Assembly: GCA_001295905.1 (NCBI GenBank)
Contig: LJHT01000133.1
Coordinates: 1 to 64,000 of the forward strand
Length of the DNA stretch: 64,000 bases
Origin: a beta proteobacterium AAP51
GTDB taxonomy: Bacteria > Pseudomonadota > Gammaproteobacteria > Burkholderiales > Burkholderiaceae_C
Direction: 5' to 3'
Part shown: positions 43,987-51,524 of the stretch, piece by piece
Numbering within the stretch: the stretch's first letter is position 1
Layout: each line of letters begins with the position of its first letter
Program-made: the position numbers and the translations under genes
The notes under the pieces: model-generated
Databases searched by the model: none
The model's input: the letters and a program-made list of their open reading frames with translations, nothing else
Told to the model about the DNA's origin: nothing

Positions 43987-45606
43987 TTACCCGCCGTTCT
44001 GCATCCAGGCCGCCGCGCGCTCGGCAATCATCAGCGTGGGCGAGTTGGTGTTGCCGCTGGTGATGGTGGGCATCACGCTGGCATCGGCGATGCGCAGCCC
44101 CTGCAGGCCCTGCACCTGCAGGCGCGGGTTCACCACGGCCAGCGGGTCGCCGGCCGCGCCCATGCGGCAGGTGCCCACGGGATGGAAGATGGTGGTGCCG
44201 ATGTCGCCGGCCAGGCGCGCCAGTTCCTCGTCGCTCTGGAACTGCACGCCCGGCTTCACCTCTTGCGGGCGGTAGCGGGCCAGCGCCGGCATGGCGGCGA
44301 TGCGGCGCGTCAGGCGCAGCGAGTCGGCCGCCACCTGGCGGTCTTCGGGCGTGGAGAGGTAGTTCGCCTGGATGCGCGGCGCGTCCTGCGGCCGTGCGCT
44401 GCGCAGGCGCACATGCCCGCGCGAGCTGGGGTTCAGGTTGCACACGCTGGCGGTGAAGGCGTTGTAGCGGTGCAGCGGCTGGCCGAAGGCGTCCAGCGAC
44501 AAGGGCTGCACGTGGTACTGCACGTTGGGGTGGGCCTGCTCGGCCGAAGAACGCGTGAAGGCGCCCAGCTGCGAAGGTGCCATGCTCATGGGCCCGCTGC
44601 GCTTGAGCAGGTATTCCAGCCCGATGGCGGCCTTGCCCAGCCAGGAGTGGGCCTGGGTGTTCAGCGTCTTCACGCCCTGTACCGAGAACACCGCGCGGAT
44701 CTGCAGGTGGTCTTGCAGGTTCTCGCCCACGCCCGGCAGTTCATGCAAGGGCGTGATGCCGTGTGCGTGCAGCTGCGCCCCCGCGCCTATGCCCGAAAGC
44801 TGCAGCAGCTGCGGCGTGCCGATGGCCCCCGCGCACAGCACCACCTCGCGCGCCGCGCGCACCTGCACCGGTGCGTCAGGGCCGCGCTGCACCTCCACGC
44901 CCACGGCACGGCGGCCTTCCAGCAGCACGCGCGTGGTGTGCGCGCCCGTCCACACCGTGAGATTGGGCCGGCCCTGGGCCGGGCGCAGGAAGGCTTTGCT
45001 CGTGTTCCAGCGCACGCCGCTGCGCTGGTTCACCTCGAAGTAGCCCACGCCTTCGTTGCTGCCGCGGTTGAAGTCTTCGCTGGCGGGAATGCCCGCCTCG
45101 CGCGCGGCCGCGGCAAAGGCGTCGAGGATCTCCCAGCGCAGCCGCTGCTTTTCCACCCGCCACTCGCCGCCGGCGCCATGCAGGCCGGGCAAGGCGCCGC
45201 GCCAGTGGTCCTCGTGGCGCACGAAATGCGGCAGGCAGTGTTCCCAGGCCCATTGCGGGTCGCCGGTGATCTCGGCCCAGTGCGCGTAGTCGCGCGCCTG
45301 GCCGCGCATGTAGATCATGCCGTTGATGCTGCTGCAGCCACCCAGCACCTTGCCGCGCGGGTAGCGCAGCTTGCGGCCGTTCAGGCCGGCGTCTTCTTCG
45401 GTGAAGAAGAGCCAGTCGGTGCGCGGGTTGCCGATGCAATACAGATAGCCCACCGGGATGTGGATCCAGTGGTAGTTGTCGGGCCCGCCGGCTTCGAGCA
45501 AGAGCACGCGGCAGTTCGCGTCGGCCGACAGCCGGTTGGCCAGCAGGCAGCCGGCCGTGCCGGCGCCGACGATCACGACATCGAAGTTCGGGGCGGTGTC
45601 TTTCAT
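43987..45606 (-). CDS. GMC family FAD oxidoreductase (choline dehydrogenase-like)
   Basis: 539 aa. The N-terminal dinucleotide motif is DVVIVGAGTAGCLLANRLS. GMC signature 1 is in GKVLGGCSSINGMIYMRGQ and signature 2 in CAGAIGTPQLLQLSGIG. The C-terminal active-site region has FHPVGTCRMG and NTNSPTLMIAERAA with the conserved His/Asn. It oxidises an alcohol (choline, alkanol or other) with FAD. ATG 45606 is directly followed by the conserved fold. It lies 21 bp after marC and could be in the same transcript. Confidence 0.94.
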   Translation of the reverse strand: MKDTAPNFDVVIVGAGTAGCLLANRLSADANCRVLLLEAGGPDNYHWIHIPVGYLYCIGNPRTDWLFFTEEDAGLNGRKLRYPRGKVLGGCSSINGMIYMRGQARDYAHWAEITGDPQWAWEHCLPHFVRHEDHWRGALPGLHGAGGEWRVEKQRLRWEILDAFAAAAREAGIPASEDFNRGSNEGVGYFEVNQRSGVRWNTSKAFLRPAQGRPNLTVWTGAHTTRVLLEGRRAVGVEVQRGPDAPVQVRAAREVVLCAGAIGTPQLLQLSGIGAGAQLHAHGITPLHELPGVGENLQDHLQIRAVFSVQGVKTLNTQAHSWLGKAAIGLEYLLKRSGPMSMAPSQLGAFTRSSAEQAHPNVQYHVQPLSLDAFGQPLHRYNAFTASVCNLNPSSRGHVRLRSARPQDAPRIQANYLSTPEDRQVAADSLRLTRRIAAMPALARYRPQEVKPGVQFQSDEELARLAGDIGTTIFHPVGTCRMGAAGDPLAVVNPRLQVQGLQGLRIADASVMPTITSGNTNSPTLMIAERAAAWMQNGG

Positions 45607-45627
45607 GAAATGGCAACCAGCGACTGT

Positions 45628-46269
45628 TCAGCGGGCCAGGTGGCTGGCCAGCACCGGGAACAGCTTCACCAGCCCGTCGGCCAGCAGTTCCACCGCCATG
45701 GCGGCCAGGATCAAGCCCATCAGCCTCGTCATGATGTTGATGCCCGTGCGGCCCAGCACCTTGGCAATGCGTCCCGAGGCCGAGAACACGACGAACACCA
45801 CCAGGCCGATGACCACGCCATAGCCCACCAGCACGCCCAGCTCCCAGAGGTGGCGGGTCTTGTCGGCGTAGATCACCATCGTGGAGATGGTGGCCGGGCC
45901 GGTGAGCAGGGGAATGGTCAGCGGCACCACCGCGATGCTGGCGCCGGCGTCCACCTTCTGGTCGCCCTCGCTCAGATCGCTGGGCTTGCTCTCGGCTTGC
46001 TGGGCATTCAGCATCGCCAGGCTGCTGATGAGCAGCAGCGTGCCGCCACCCACCTGGAAGCTGGCCAGCGAAATGCCGAAGAACTCGATGATCTTCAGCC
46101 CGGCCAGCGCGCTGATGGCAATCACGCAGAAGGCGGCAAAGGCGCTGATGCGGATGGTGCGCTGCCGCTCGGCGCGGCTGAAAGCCTGCGTGAAATGGAT
46201 GAAGAACGGCACCACGCCGATCGGGTTCACGATCGCCAGCAGCGCGATCAGCGGCTTCAGCAGGTCCAT
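45628..46269 (-). CDS. MarC family integral membrane protein
   Basis: 213 aa, six predicted helices. LLKPLIALLAIVNPIGVVPFFIHFT, AISALAGLKIIEFFGISLASFQVGGGTLLLISSLAML, VVPLTIPLLTGPATISTMVIYA and GINIMTRLMGLILAAMAVELLADGL are the MarC/UPF0056 motifs. Function unknown; it is not the Mar repressor or efflux pump despite the name. ATG 46269 starts at the first helix; longer in-frame starts add a non-conserved leader. Confidence 0.92.
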   Translation of the reverse strand: MDLLKPLIALLAIVNPIGVVPFFIHFTQAFSRAERQRTIRISAFAAFCVIAISALAGLKIIEFFGISLASFQVGGGTLLLISSLAMLNAQQAESKPSDLSEGDQKVDAGASIAVVPLTIPLLTGPATISTMVIYADKTRHLWELGVLVGYGVVIGLVVFVVFSASGRIAKVLGRTGINIMTRLMGLILAAMAVELLADGLVKLFPVLASHLAR

Positions 46270-46350
46270 AGGGCCGCGATGGTAGGGGCGGGCGGGCTGG
46301 AGAGCGGGTAAGTCCTCGGCGCGCGAAAACAACACTCACGACGCGGGTTC

Positions 46351-46380
46351 TTTACATCGCCTGCTTTGCGGTGCGCTAAT
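46351..46380 (+). promoter_or_regulatory. putative promoter of the RRM gene
   Basis: TTTACA (46351-46356) and GCTAAT (46375-46380) with an 18-base spacer, preceding a leader of about 90 bases. Such a long leader is common before cold-inducible RNA-binding protein genes. Only the match to consensus supports it. Confidence 0.4.
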
Positions 46381-46476
46381 CGGGAGTCTGTGTCTGGCAG
46401 CCGCACCTTTCGCATGATTGGTTCACGCAGGGTTGAGCTCCGCATGGTTTTTGATAGGTTCTTTTGAGGGCTCCCC

Positions 46477-46971
46477 GTGGGAAACAAACTGTACGTAGGT
46501 AACCTGGCCTATTCGGTGCGCGATGACTCGCTGCTCCAGGCCTTTTCTCAGTTCGGCACCGTCACTTCTGCCAAGGTGATGATGGACCGTGAAACCGGCC
46601 GCTCCAAAGGCTTCGGTTTCGTGGAAATGGGTTCCGACCCCGAAGCGCAAGCCGCCATCAACGGCATGAACGGCCAGCCCATCGACGGGCGCGCCGTGGT
46701 CGTCAACGAAGCCCGCCCCCGTGAAGAGCGTCCGGGCGGCTTTGGTGGCGGTGGTGGCCGCAGCGGCGGCGGTGGCGGCTACGGTGGTGGTGGTGGCGGC
46801 TACGGCGGCGGCGGTGGTGGTGGTGCCGGCGGCGGTGGCGGTGGCCGCAGCCCCTACGGCGGTGGTGGCGGTGGCCGCAGCCCCTACGGCGGTGGCGGTG
46901 GTGGCCGCAGTGGCGGCGGCGGTGGCGGCTACGGTGGTGGTGGTGGCGGCGGCAGCCGCGGCGGCTACTGA
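46477..46971 (+). CDS. glycine-rich RRM RNA-binding protein
   Basis: 164 aa, GTG start with a GAGGG box. One RRM (residues 3-80) has RNP2 LYVGNL and RNP1 KGFGFVEM. The C-terminal half is a glycine-rich tail with GGYGGGGG and GRSPYGGGGG repeats and a few Arg/Tyr, as in cyanobacterial and proteobacterial Rbp proteins. It binds single-stranded RNA and may be cold-regulated. The tail, with repeats in tandem at DNA level, is prone to length variation. A terminator follows. Confidence 0.93.
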   Translation: MGNKLYVGNLAYSVRDDSLLQAFSQFGTVTSAKVMMDRETGRSKGFGFVEMGSDPEAQAAINGMNGQPIDGRAVVVNEARPREERPGGFGGGGGRSGGGGGYGGGGGGYGGGGGGGAGGGGGGRSPYGGGGGGRSPYGGGGGGRSGGGGGGYGGGGGGGSRGGY

Positions 46972-47065
46972 GCCCGCAGCCCGCTTCGAGCGCACACGAA
47001 TTCAGCGGTCGCGCGGGGTCCACAGGTCCCGCAGGGTTCGCAGCCCAGGCTACCGTTTCATGATG

Positions 47066-47089
47066 AAGGGCACCCTCGGGTGCCCTTTT
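47066..47089 (+). terminator. Rho-independent terminator after the RRM gene
   Basis: AAGGGCACC (47066-47074), loop CTCG, GGTGCCCTT with TTTT following. It also serves as the boundary to the convergent sbtB. Confidence 0.8.
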
Positions 47090-47110
47090 CCATTTCAGCC
47101 CCGCCGCTTT

Positions 47111-47419
47111 TCAATAGCGCTCGGGGCGCAGCACCTGCACCGGGCTGAAATACAGCGCCACGCTGTAATGCGGCGCATAGGTGGCCAGCACATGGCCGGC
47201 CATCTTGTCGGCCACCAGCGGATCGCAGATCAGCTTCATCTCGATGGTGCGGTCGGCTTCCCAAGCACCTTCGCGCACGCCTTCGTGCCCGCCGCCCCGC
47301 ACCTCGGCCACCGTCCAGCCTTGCGCGCCACGCTCGAGCGCGTCGCGCACCAGCTGTTTCTCAAGCACCGCCTCGGCCACGATCACGAGCAGGGTCTTGG
47401 GGTGTTTGTGCAGGCTCAT
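47111..47419 (-). CDS. sbtB: PII-like SbtB regulator of bicarbonate transporter
   Basis: 102 aa. TLLVIVAEAVLEKQLVRDALERGAQGWTVAEVRGGGHEGVRE has the ferredoxin-like start and T-loop of PII-superfamily proteins, and the C-terminal YSVALYFSPVQVLRP completes the fold. In cyanobacteria SbtB binds adenyl nucleotides and controls SbtA. The C-terminal CGPxGC redox loop of some SbtB proteins is absent here. Its ATG overlaps the sbtA stop (ATGA), which supports the pairing. The assignment rests on the neighbour as well as on the fold. Confidence 0.78.
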   Translation of the reverse strand: MSLHKHPKTLLVIVAEAVLEKQLVRDALERGAQGWTVAEVRGGGHEGVREGAWEADRTIEMKLICDPLVADKMAGHVLATYAPHYSVALYFSPVQVLRPERY

Positions 47420-48348
47420 GCGGTCAGCTTCTGTGCCAGTTCAATGTAAATCGGGATGCCGATGACGATGTTGAACGGAAAGCTGATACCCAGGGCTGCC
47501 GTGATGGACAGCGCAGCATTCGCCTCGGGCACGGCAATGCGCATGGCGGTGGGCGCGGCAATGTAGCTGGCGCTGGCCGCCAGCGTGGCCATCAAGGCCA
47601 CGCCGCCGGTGCTGAGGCCCAGCGCCAGCCCCGTGGCTGCGCCGGCCAGCGCCAGCACCGGGGGCGCGCCCAGGCCGATCACCAGCACCGCCGGGCCGAA
47701 GCGCTTCACCTCGCCCAGCCGGCCACCCGCCACCAGACCCAGTTCCAGCAGGAACAGCGCCAGCACGCCCTTGAAGGGGTCGATGAACACGGCCTTGATG
47801 GGCGCGGTGCCTTCCACGCCCGCCACGGCGCCGATGATCAGCCCGCCCAGCAGCAGCAGCACGCTCTTGCCGAACACCACGTCGTGCGCCAGGCCGCGCC
47901 AGTTCGTGGCCCCGCGCCGGCCCATGCGCGCCAGCAGGATGCCCGCCACGAGGCCGGGCGCCTCCATCACGGCCACCCACAGCGCAGCGTGGCTTTCGTA
48001 GGGAATGTTCTCGCGCGTCAACGCCGCCGTGGCCACCGCGAAGGTGACCACGCTCACCGAGCCGTAGTGCGCCGCCAGCGCGGCCGCGTCGGCCTGCACC
48101 AGCTTCAGCGCCCGGCCCAGGGGGTAAAGCACGAAGGGAATGGCAAAACCAAGCGCCATGCACACCGCCACCTGCGGTGCCAGCGCCGCCAGCGGTTGTT
48201 TGCTGAGCTCGATGCCGCCCTTCAGGCCAATGGCCAGCAGCAGGTAGATGGACAGGGTTTCGTACAGCGCCTCGGGCAGGCGCAGGTCGCTGCCCACCAG
48301 GCGTGCGAACACGCCCAGGAGAAAGAAGAAAACGACGACGTCGATCAT
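47416..48348 (-). CDS. sbtA: SbtA-family sodium-dependent bicarbonate transporter
   Basis: 310 aa, about ten helices. VVVFFFLLGVFARLVGSDLRLPEALYETLSIYLLLAIGLKGGIEL and HYGSVSVVTFAVATAALTRENIPYE, plus LATLAASASYIAAPTAMRIAVPEANAAL and FPFNIVIGIPIY, are the SbtA (DUF897) hallmarks. It should take up bicarbonate with sodium. The start ATG overlaps the SDR stop, and its stop overlaps sbtB, so all three are coupled. A bicarbonate pump next to a dehydrogenase is unusual in a heterotroph and fits autotrophic or mixotrophic growth or anaplerosis. Confidence 0.88.
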   Translation of the reverse strand: MIDVVVFFFLLGVFARLVGSDLRLPEALYETLSIYLLLAIGLKGGIELSKQPLAALAPQVAVCMALGFAIPFVLYPLGRALKLVQADAAALAAHYGSVSVVTFAVATAALTRENIPYESHAALWVAVMEAPGLVAGILLARMGRRGATNWRGLAHDVVFGKSVLLLLGGLIIGAVAGVEGTAPIKAVFIDPFKGVLALFLLELGLVAGGRLGEVKRFGPAVLVIGLGAPPVLALAGAATGLALGLSTGGVALMATLAASASYIAAPTAMRIAVPEANAALSITAALGISFPFNIVIGIPIYIELAQKLTA

Positions 48349-49136
48349 GGCGCGCTCTTGTCCGCTTCACGCCGGGGCTTGCGCCCGCGCCCGGCCATCA
48401 CGCGGTCGTAAAGGGCATTGGGCAGCAGGCGCAGCAAGGCGGCCACCAGCCCCATCTGCCAGGGAATGACCACGTAGCTGCGGCCCGCCTCGATGGCCGA
48501 GAAGGCGCGGTCGGCAAAGGCTTCGGGCGCCATGAGGAAGGGCATGCGGTAGACGTTGCCCGCCGTCAGCGGCGTGGCCACGTAGCCGGGCACCAGGGTC
48601 ACCACGCGCACGCCGCTGCCGCCCAGTTCCACGCGCAGGCTTTCGCAGTAGGCCACCACGCCGGCCTTGCTGGCCGAATAGGCGCCATGCCCGGGCAGCC
48701 CGCGCACCGCCGCCACGCTGGCCACGCCCACCAGCGTGCCTTGCCGGCGCGCGCGCATGGGCGCCACGAAGGGATGGAAGGTGGCGGCCAGGCCGGTGTT
48801 GTTGAGTGCGAAGATGTCCTGCATCACCGCCAGGTCGGCACGCTCGGCGGTGTCCATGCCCACGCTGATGCCGGCGCAGGCCACCACCACGTCGGGCAGA
48901 CCCTGCTGCGCGATGCAAGCCTGGCCGGCGGCGACGATGCTGTCGACCACCGCCGCGTCGGCCCCGTACACCGCCACCCGCTCGGGCCCCAGGCCCTGGG
49001 CCTGCGCCCAGGCCTGCATCTCGGCGGTGCGGCGCGCCACCAGCGCCAGCCGCCAGCCAGCGGCGGCATAACGCGCCGCCAGGGCCTGGCCAATGCCACT
49101 GGAGGCGCCGGTGATGAAGACCAGCGGCGCTGTCAT
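48345..49136 (-). CDS. short-chain dehydrogenase/reductase
   Basis: 263 aa. TGASSGIG, the NNAG-equivalent VACAGIS, catalytic Ser in VASVAAVRG and YSASK are in place, so it is a classical SDR. The C-terminal ~30 residues (LVAALLRLLPNALYDRVMAGRGRKPR) are hydrophobic-basic and could associate with the membrane. Substrate unknown. It is the first gene of the operon with sbtA and sbtB (ATGA overlap), though it has no known role in bicarbonate uptake. Confidence 0.9.
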   Translation of the reverse strand: MTAPLVFITGASSGIGQALAARYAAAGWRLALVARRTAEMQAWAQAQGLGPERVAVYGADAAVVDSIVAAGQACIAQQGLPDVVVACAGISVGMDTAERADLAVMQDIFALNNTGLAATFHPFVAPMRARRQGTLVGVASVAAVRGLPGHGAYSASKAGVVAYCESLRVELGGSGVRVVTLVPGYVATPLTAGNVYRMPFLMAPEAFADRAFSAIEAGRSYVVIPWQMGLVAALLRLLPNALYDRVMAGRGRKPRREADKSAP

Positions 49137-49188
49137 CGCGGCACCCTCATCGCACCACCCTCATGACATCAACCTCATGGCCCCACCT

Positions 49189-49890
49189 TCACGGCCGCGC
49201 AGGCGCCGCCGCCGGCGTGGCGCGCGGCGTCAGCTCGGCGCGCATCGGGCCCATCAGCTCAAGCCGGCGTGCGGCATGGTCGTAGTCCAGACCGGCGGCC
49301 TGCAGCTGGTTGCTGCCCATCTGCACCTGCACGGGCAGGTGGCTGCGCACCTGCTCCGTCACCAGGAAAGCGTGCAGGAACTCGCTGCGCATCACCAGCG
49401 GCGCGCCGGTGGCGTCGGTGCTGGTGACTTCCGCGCCGCCGCGCAGCTGCACCTCGCTGCCATCGCCGTTGCCCAGCGCCAGCCGCGCGCGCGCCAGGGT
49501 GACGCGGCCATCCGGCGCGATGGCGCGGATCTGCGCGTCTTCGATCTCGATGCGGTCGGTGGCCGGAAAGTGCTTCAGCCGCGCGCCTTCGATGCGCAGC
49601 TTCAGCCGGCCTTGGGCATCGAAACGCTCGAGCGCGAACTGCTCCATCGTGTAGTCGGGCTCGTTGCTCACGGCCTTCTCTTCGGCCGGCGCCAGCGGCC
49701 GCGGCGAGTTCTTCACCAGCCACCAGCTGGCCAGCACGAGCAGGCCCATCACCAGCAGCGGCAGGTAGGAGGCGAGGTTCTCGCGCCAGCGCACGTGCCA
49801 GGGCAGCCGCTGGCGCGCGCGGCGCGTGTCGGCAGGGCCCAGAGAGATGGGCACCTCGGGCAGGTCGGGCAGGTGCAGTTCGACGCTCAT
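49189..49890 (-). CDS. lptC: LPS export periplasmic protein LptC
   Basis: 233 aa. One N-terminal helix (LPLLVMGLLVLASWWLVKN) anchors a periplasmic beta-jellyroll (PDYTMEQFALERFDAQGRLKLRIEGARLKHFPATDRIEIEDAQIRAI), the LptC fold. It receives LPS from LptBFG and passes it to LptA. It follows kdsC by 51 bp in the usual order. Normally lptA and lptB come next; here an SDR gene follows instead. Confidence 0.92.
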   Translation of the reverse strand: MSVELHLPDLPEVPISLGPADTRRARQRLPWHVRWRENLASYLPLLVMGLLVLASWWLVKNSPRPLAPAEEKAVSNEPDYTMEQFALERFDAQGRLKLRIEGARLKHFPATDRIEIEDAQIRAIAPDGRVTLARARLALGNGDGSEVQLRGGAEVTSTDATGAPLVMRSEFLHAFLVTEQVRSHLPVQVQMGSNQLQAAGLDYDHAARRLELMGPMRAELTPRATPAAAPARP

Positions 49891-49941
49891 GCGGCGGTTT
49901 CAGGCGCTAAAGCGCGGCATCGGGTGATGGCGAAGGACGCA

Positions 49942-50514
49942 TCACGCGCCATCCAGCGTCTGCAGATGGCCTTGCAGCAGCGCGGCGTAGCGGCCGGCCG
50001 CCATCAGGAGCAGGTCGCAGAACTCGCGCGCCGCACCCTGGCCGCCCACAGCCGCCGTCACGTGGTGGGCCACCGCCTTCACCTCTGCGTGCGCGTTGGC
50101 TGGCGCACAGGCGAAGGCCGCACGGTGCAGCAGCGGCAGGTCGGGCCAGTCGTCGCCCATGGCCGCCACCTGGTGCCAGCCCAGGCCCAGCTGCGCGAGC
50201 AGCGGCGCGGCCGCGGCGGCCTTGTCGTGCACGCCGTAGAGCGCATGCTGCAGGCCCAAATCAGCGATGCGGCGCCGCACGGCCGGTGAATCGCGGCCGG
50301 TGATGACCAGCGGCTCGATGCCGCCCTGCTTCAGCAGCTTCAGGCCGTGGCCGTCCAGCGCATGGAAGGCCTTGAGCGTCTCGCCCTGTTCGCTGATGAA
50401 CAGCCGGCCGTCGGTGAGCACACCGTCCACGTCGAAGATGGCGGCCTTCAGGCCCAGGGCGTCGCCCTGCGCACGCAGCAGGGTCTCGGGCGGGAAACGC
50501 AGGGCCGGTGTCAT
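49942..50514 (-). CDS. kdsC: 3-deoxy-D-manno-octulosonate 8-phosphate phosphatase
   Basis: 190 aa. HAD-superfamily motifs AIFDVDGVLTDGRLF (nucleophile Asp), VITGRDS and AMGDDWPDLPLL, with the tetramer-forming C-terminal tail. It removes phosphate from KDO-8-P in lipid A-KDO synthesis. It starts 4 bp after kdsD. Confidence 0.95.
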   Translation of the reverse strand: MTPALRFPPETLLRAQGDALGLKAAIFDVDGVLTDGRLFISEQGETLKAFHALDGHGLKLLKQGGIEPLVITGRDSPAVRRRIADLGLQHALYGVHDKAAAAAPLLAQLGLGWHQVAAMGDDWPDLPLLHRAAFACAPANAHAEVKAVAHHVTAAVGGQGAAREFCDLLLMAAGRYAALLQGHLQTLDGA

Positions 50515-50518
50515 GGCC

Positions 50519-51496
50519 TCAGATGACCTTGGCGCGCATCAGGTCGTTGCTGTTCAGCGCGCCCACCAGCACGCCTTGTTCGTTCACCACCAGCACGCTG
50601 GTGATGCGGTGTTGCTCCATCACGCCGGCGGCGTCCACCGCCAGCGCGTCGCTGCGCACCAGGCGCGGGCTGCGGTGCATCACGGCTTCGGCGGTGAGGC
50701 TGCGCAGGTCGGCGCCGCGTTCGATGAGGCGGCGCAGGTCGCCGTCGGTGAAGATGCCCAGCGGCCGGTCGTCGGCCGCGGCCACGGCGGTGAAGCCCAG
50801 GCCCTTGCCCGTCATCTCGCGCAGCAACTCGCTGAACGCCGCTGCGGGCGGCACGCAAGGCACGGCCTCGCGCGGGCGCATGAGGTCATGCACGTGCATC
50901 AGCAGCTTGCGGCCCAAGGCGCCGCCAGGGTGGGAGCGCGCGAAGTCTTCCTCGCGGAAGCCGCGCGCGTCCAGCAGGGCCACGGCCAGGGCGTCGCCCA
51001 TCGCCATCTGCGCCGCCGTGCTGGCGGTGGGCGCCAGGTTCAGCGGGCAGGCCTCTTCGTCGACCGCGCTGTTCAGCACGATGTCGGCATGGCGGCCCAG
51101 CGTGGAGGCCGGGCGCCCCGTCATCGCGATGAAGCACACGCCCAGGCGCCGCATGGCCGGCAGGATGGCCGCCAGCTCGTCGCTTTCGCCGCTGTTGCTG
51201 ATGGCCAGCACCACATCGCCCGGCACCACCATGCCCAGGTCGCCATGGCTGGCTTCGGCCGGGTGCACGAACATCGCCGGCGTGCCGGTGGAAGCCAGCG
51301 TGGCGGCCACCTTGCGGCCCACGTGGCCGCTCTTGCCCATGCCCATCACCACCACGCGGCCGCGGCAGGCCAGCACCGCCTGCACGGCGCGCGTGAAGCC
51401 TTCATCCAGCCGCGCGGCCAGTGCGGTGAGCGCGCGCGCCTCGATCTCGAAGGTGCGCGCGGCCATCTGCAGGGCGCGGGGGGCGTCGAATAGCAT
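50519..51496 (-). CDS. kdsD: D-arabinose 5-phosphate isomerase (KpsF/GutQ family)
   Basis: 325 aa. An N-terminal SIS domain (VVVMGMGKSGHVGRKVAATLASTGTPAMFVHPAEASHGDLGMV) is followed by two CBS domains (MRPREAVPCVPPAAAFSELL, then AVMHRSPRLVRSDALAVDAAGVM). It makes arabinose-5-P from ribulose-5-P for KDO synthesis. ATG 51496 lies 28 bp from the divergent antiporter start. Confidence 0.95.
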   Translation of the reverse strand: MLFDAPRALQMAARTFEIEARALTALAARLDEGFTRAVQAVLACRGRVVVMGMGKSGHVGRKVAATLASTGTPAMFVHPAEASHGDLGMVVPGDVVLAISNSGESDELAAILPAMRRLGVCFIAMTGRPASTLGRHADIVLNSAVDEEACPLNLAPTASTAAQMAMGDALAVALLDARGFREEDFARSHPGGALGRKLLMHVHDLMRPREAVPCVPPAAAFSELLREMTGKGLGFTAVAAADDRPLGIFTDGDLRRLIERGADLRSLTAEAVMHRSPRLVRSDALAVDAAGVMEQHRITSVLVVNEQGVLVGALNSNDLMRAKVI

Positions 51497-51524
51497 CGAA
51501 GCATTCTAGGCAAGCCCCTTCGCA

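Noticed and set aside
44182..46311. 709-codon open frame on the plus strand
   Set aside because: Antisense to the GMC oxidoreductase and MarC genes, both of which have clear family motifs.
46740..46968. Repetitive DNA in the RRM gene as a separate repeat locus
   Set aside because: It encodes the normal glycine-rich tail of this protein family.
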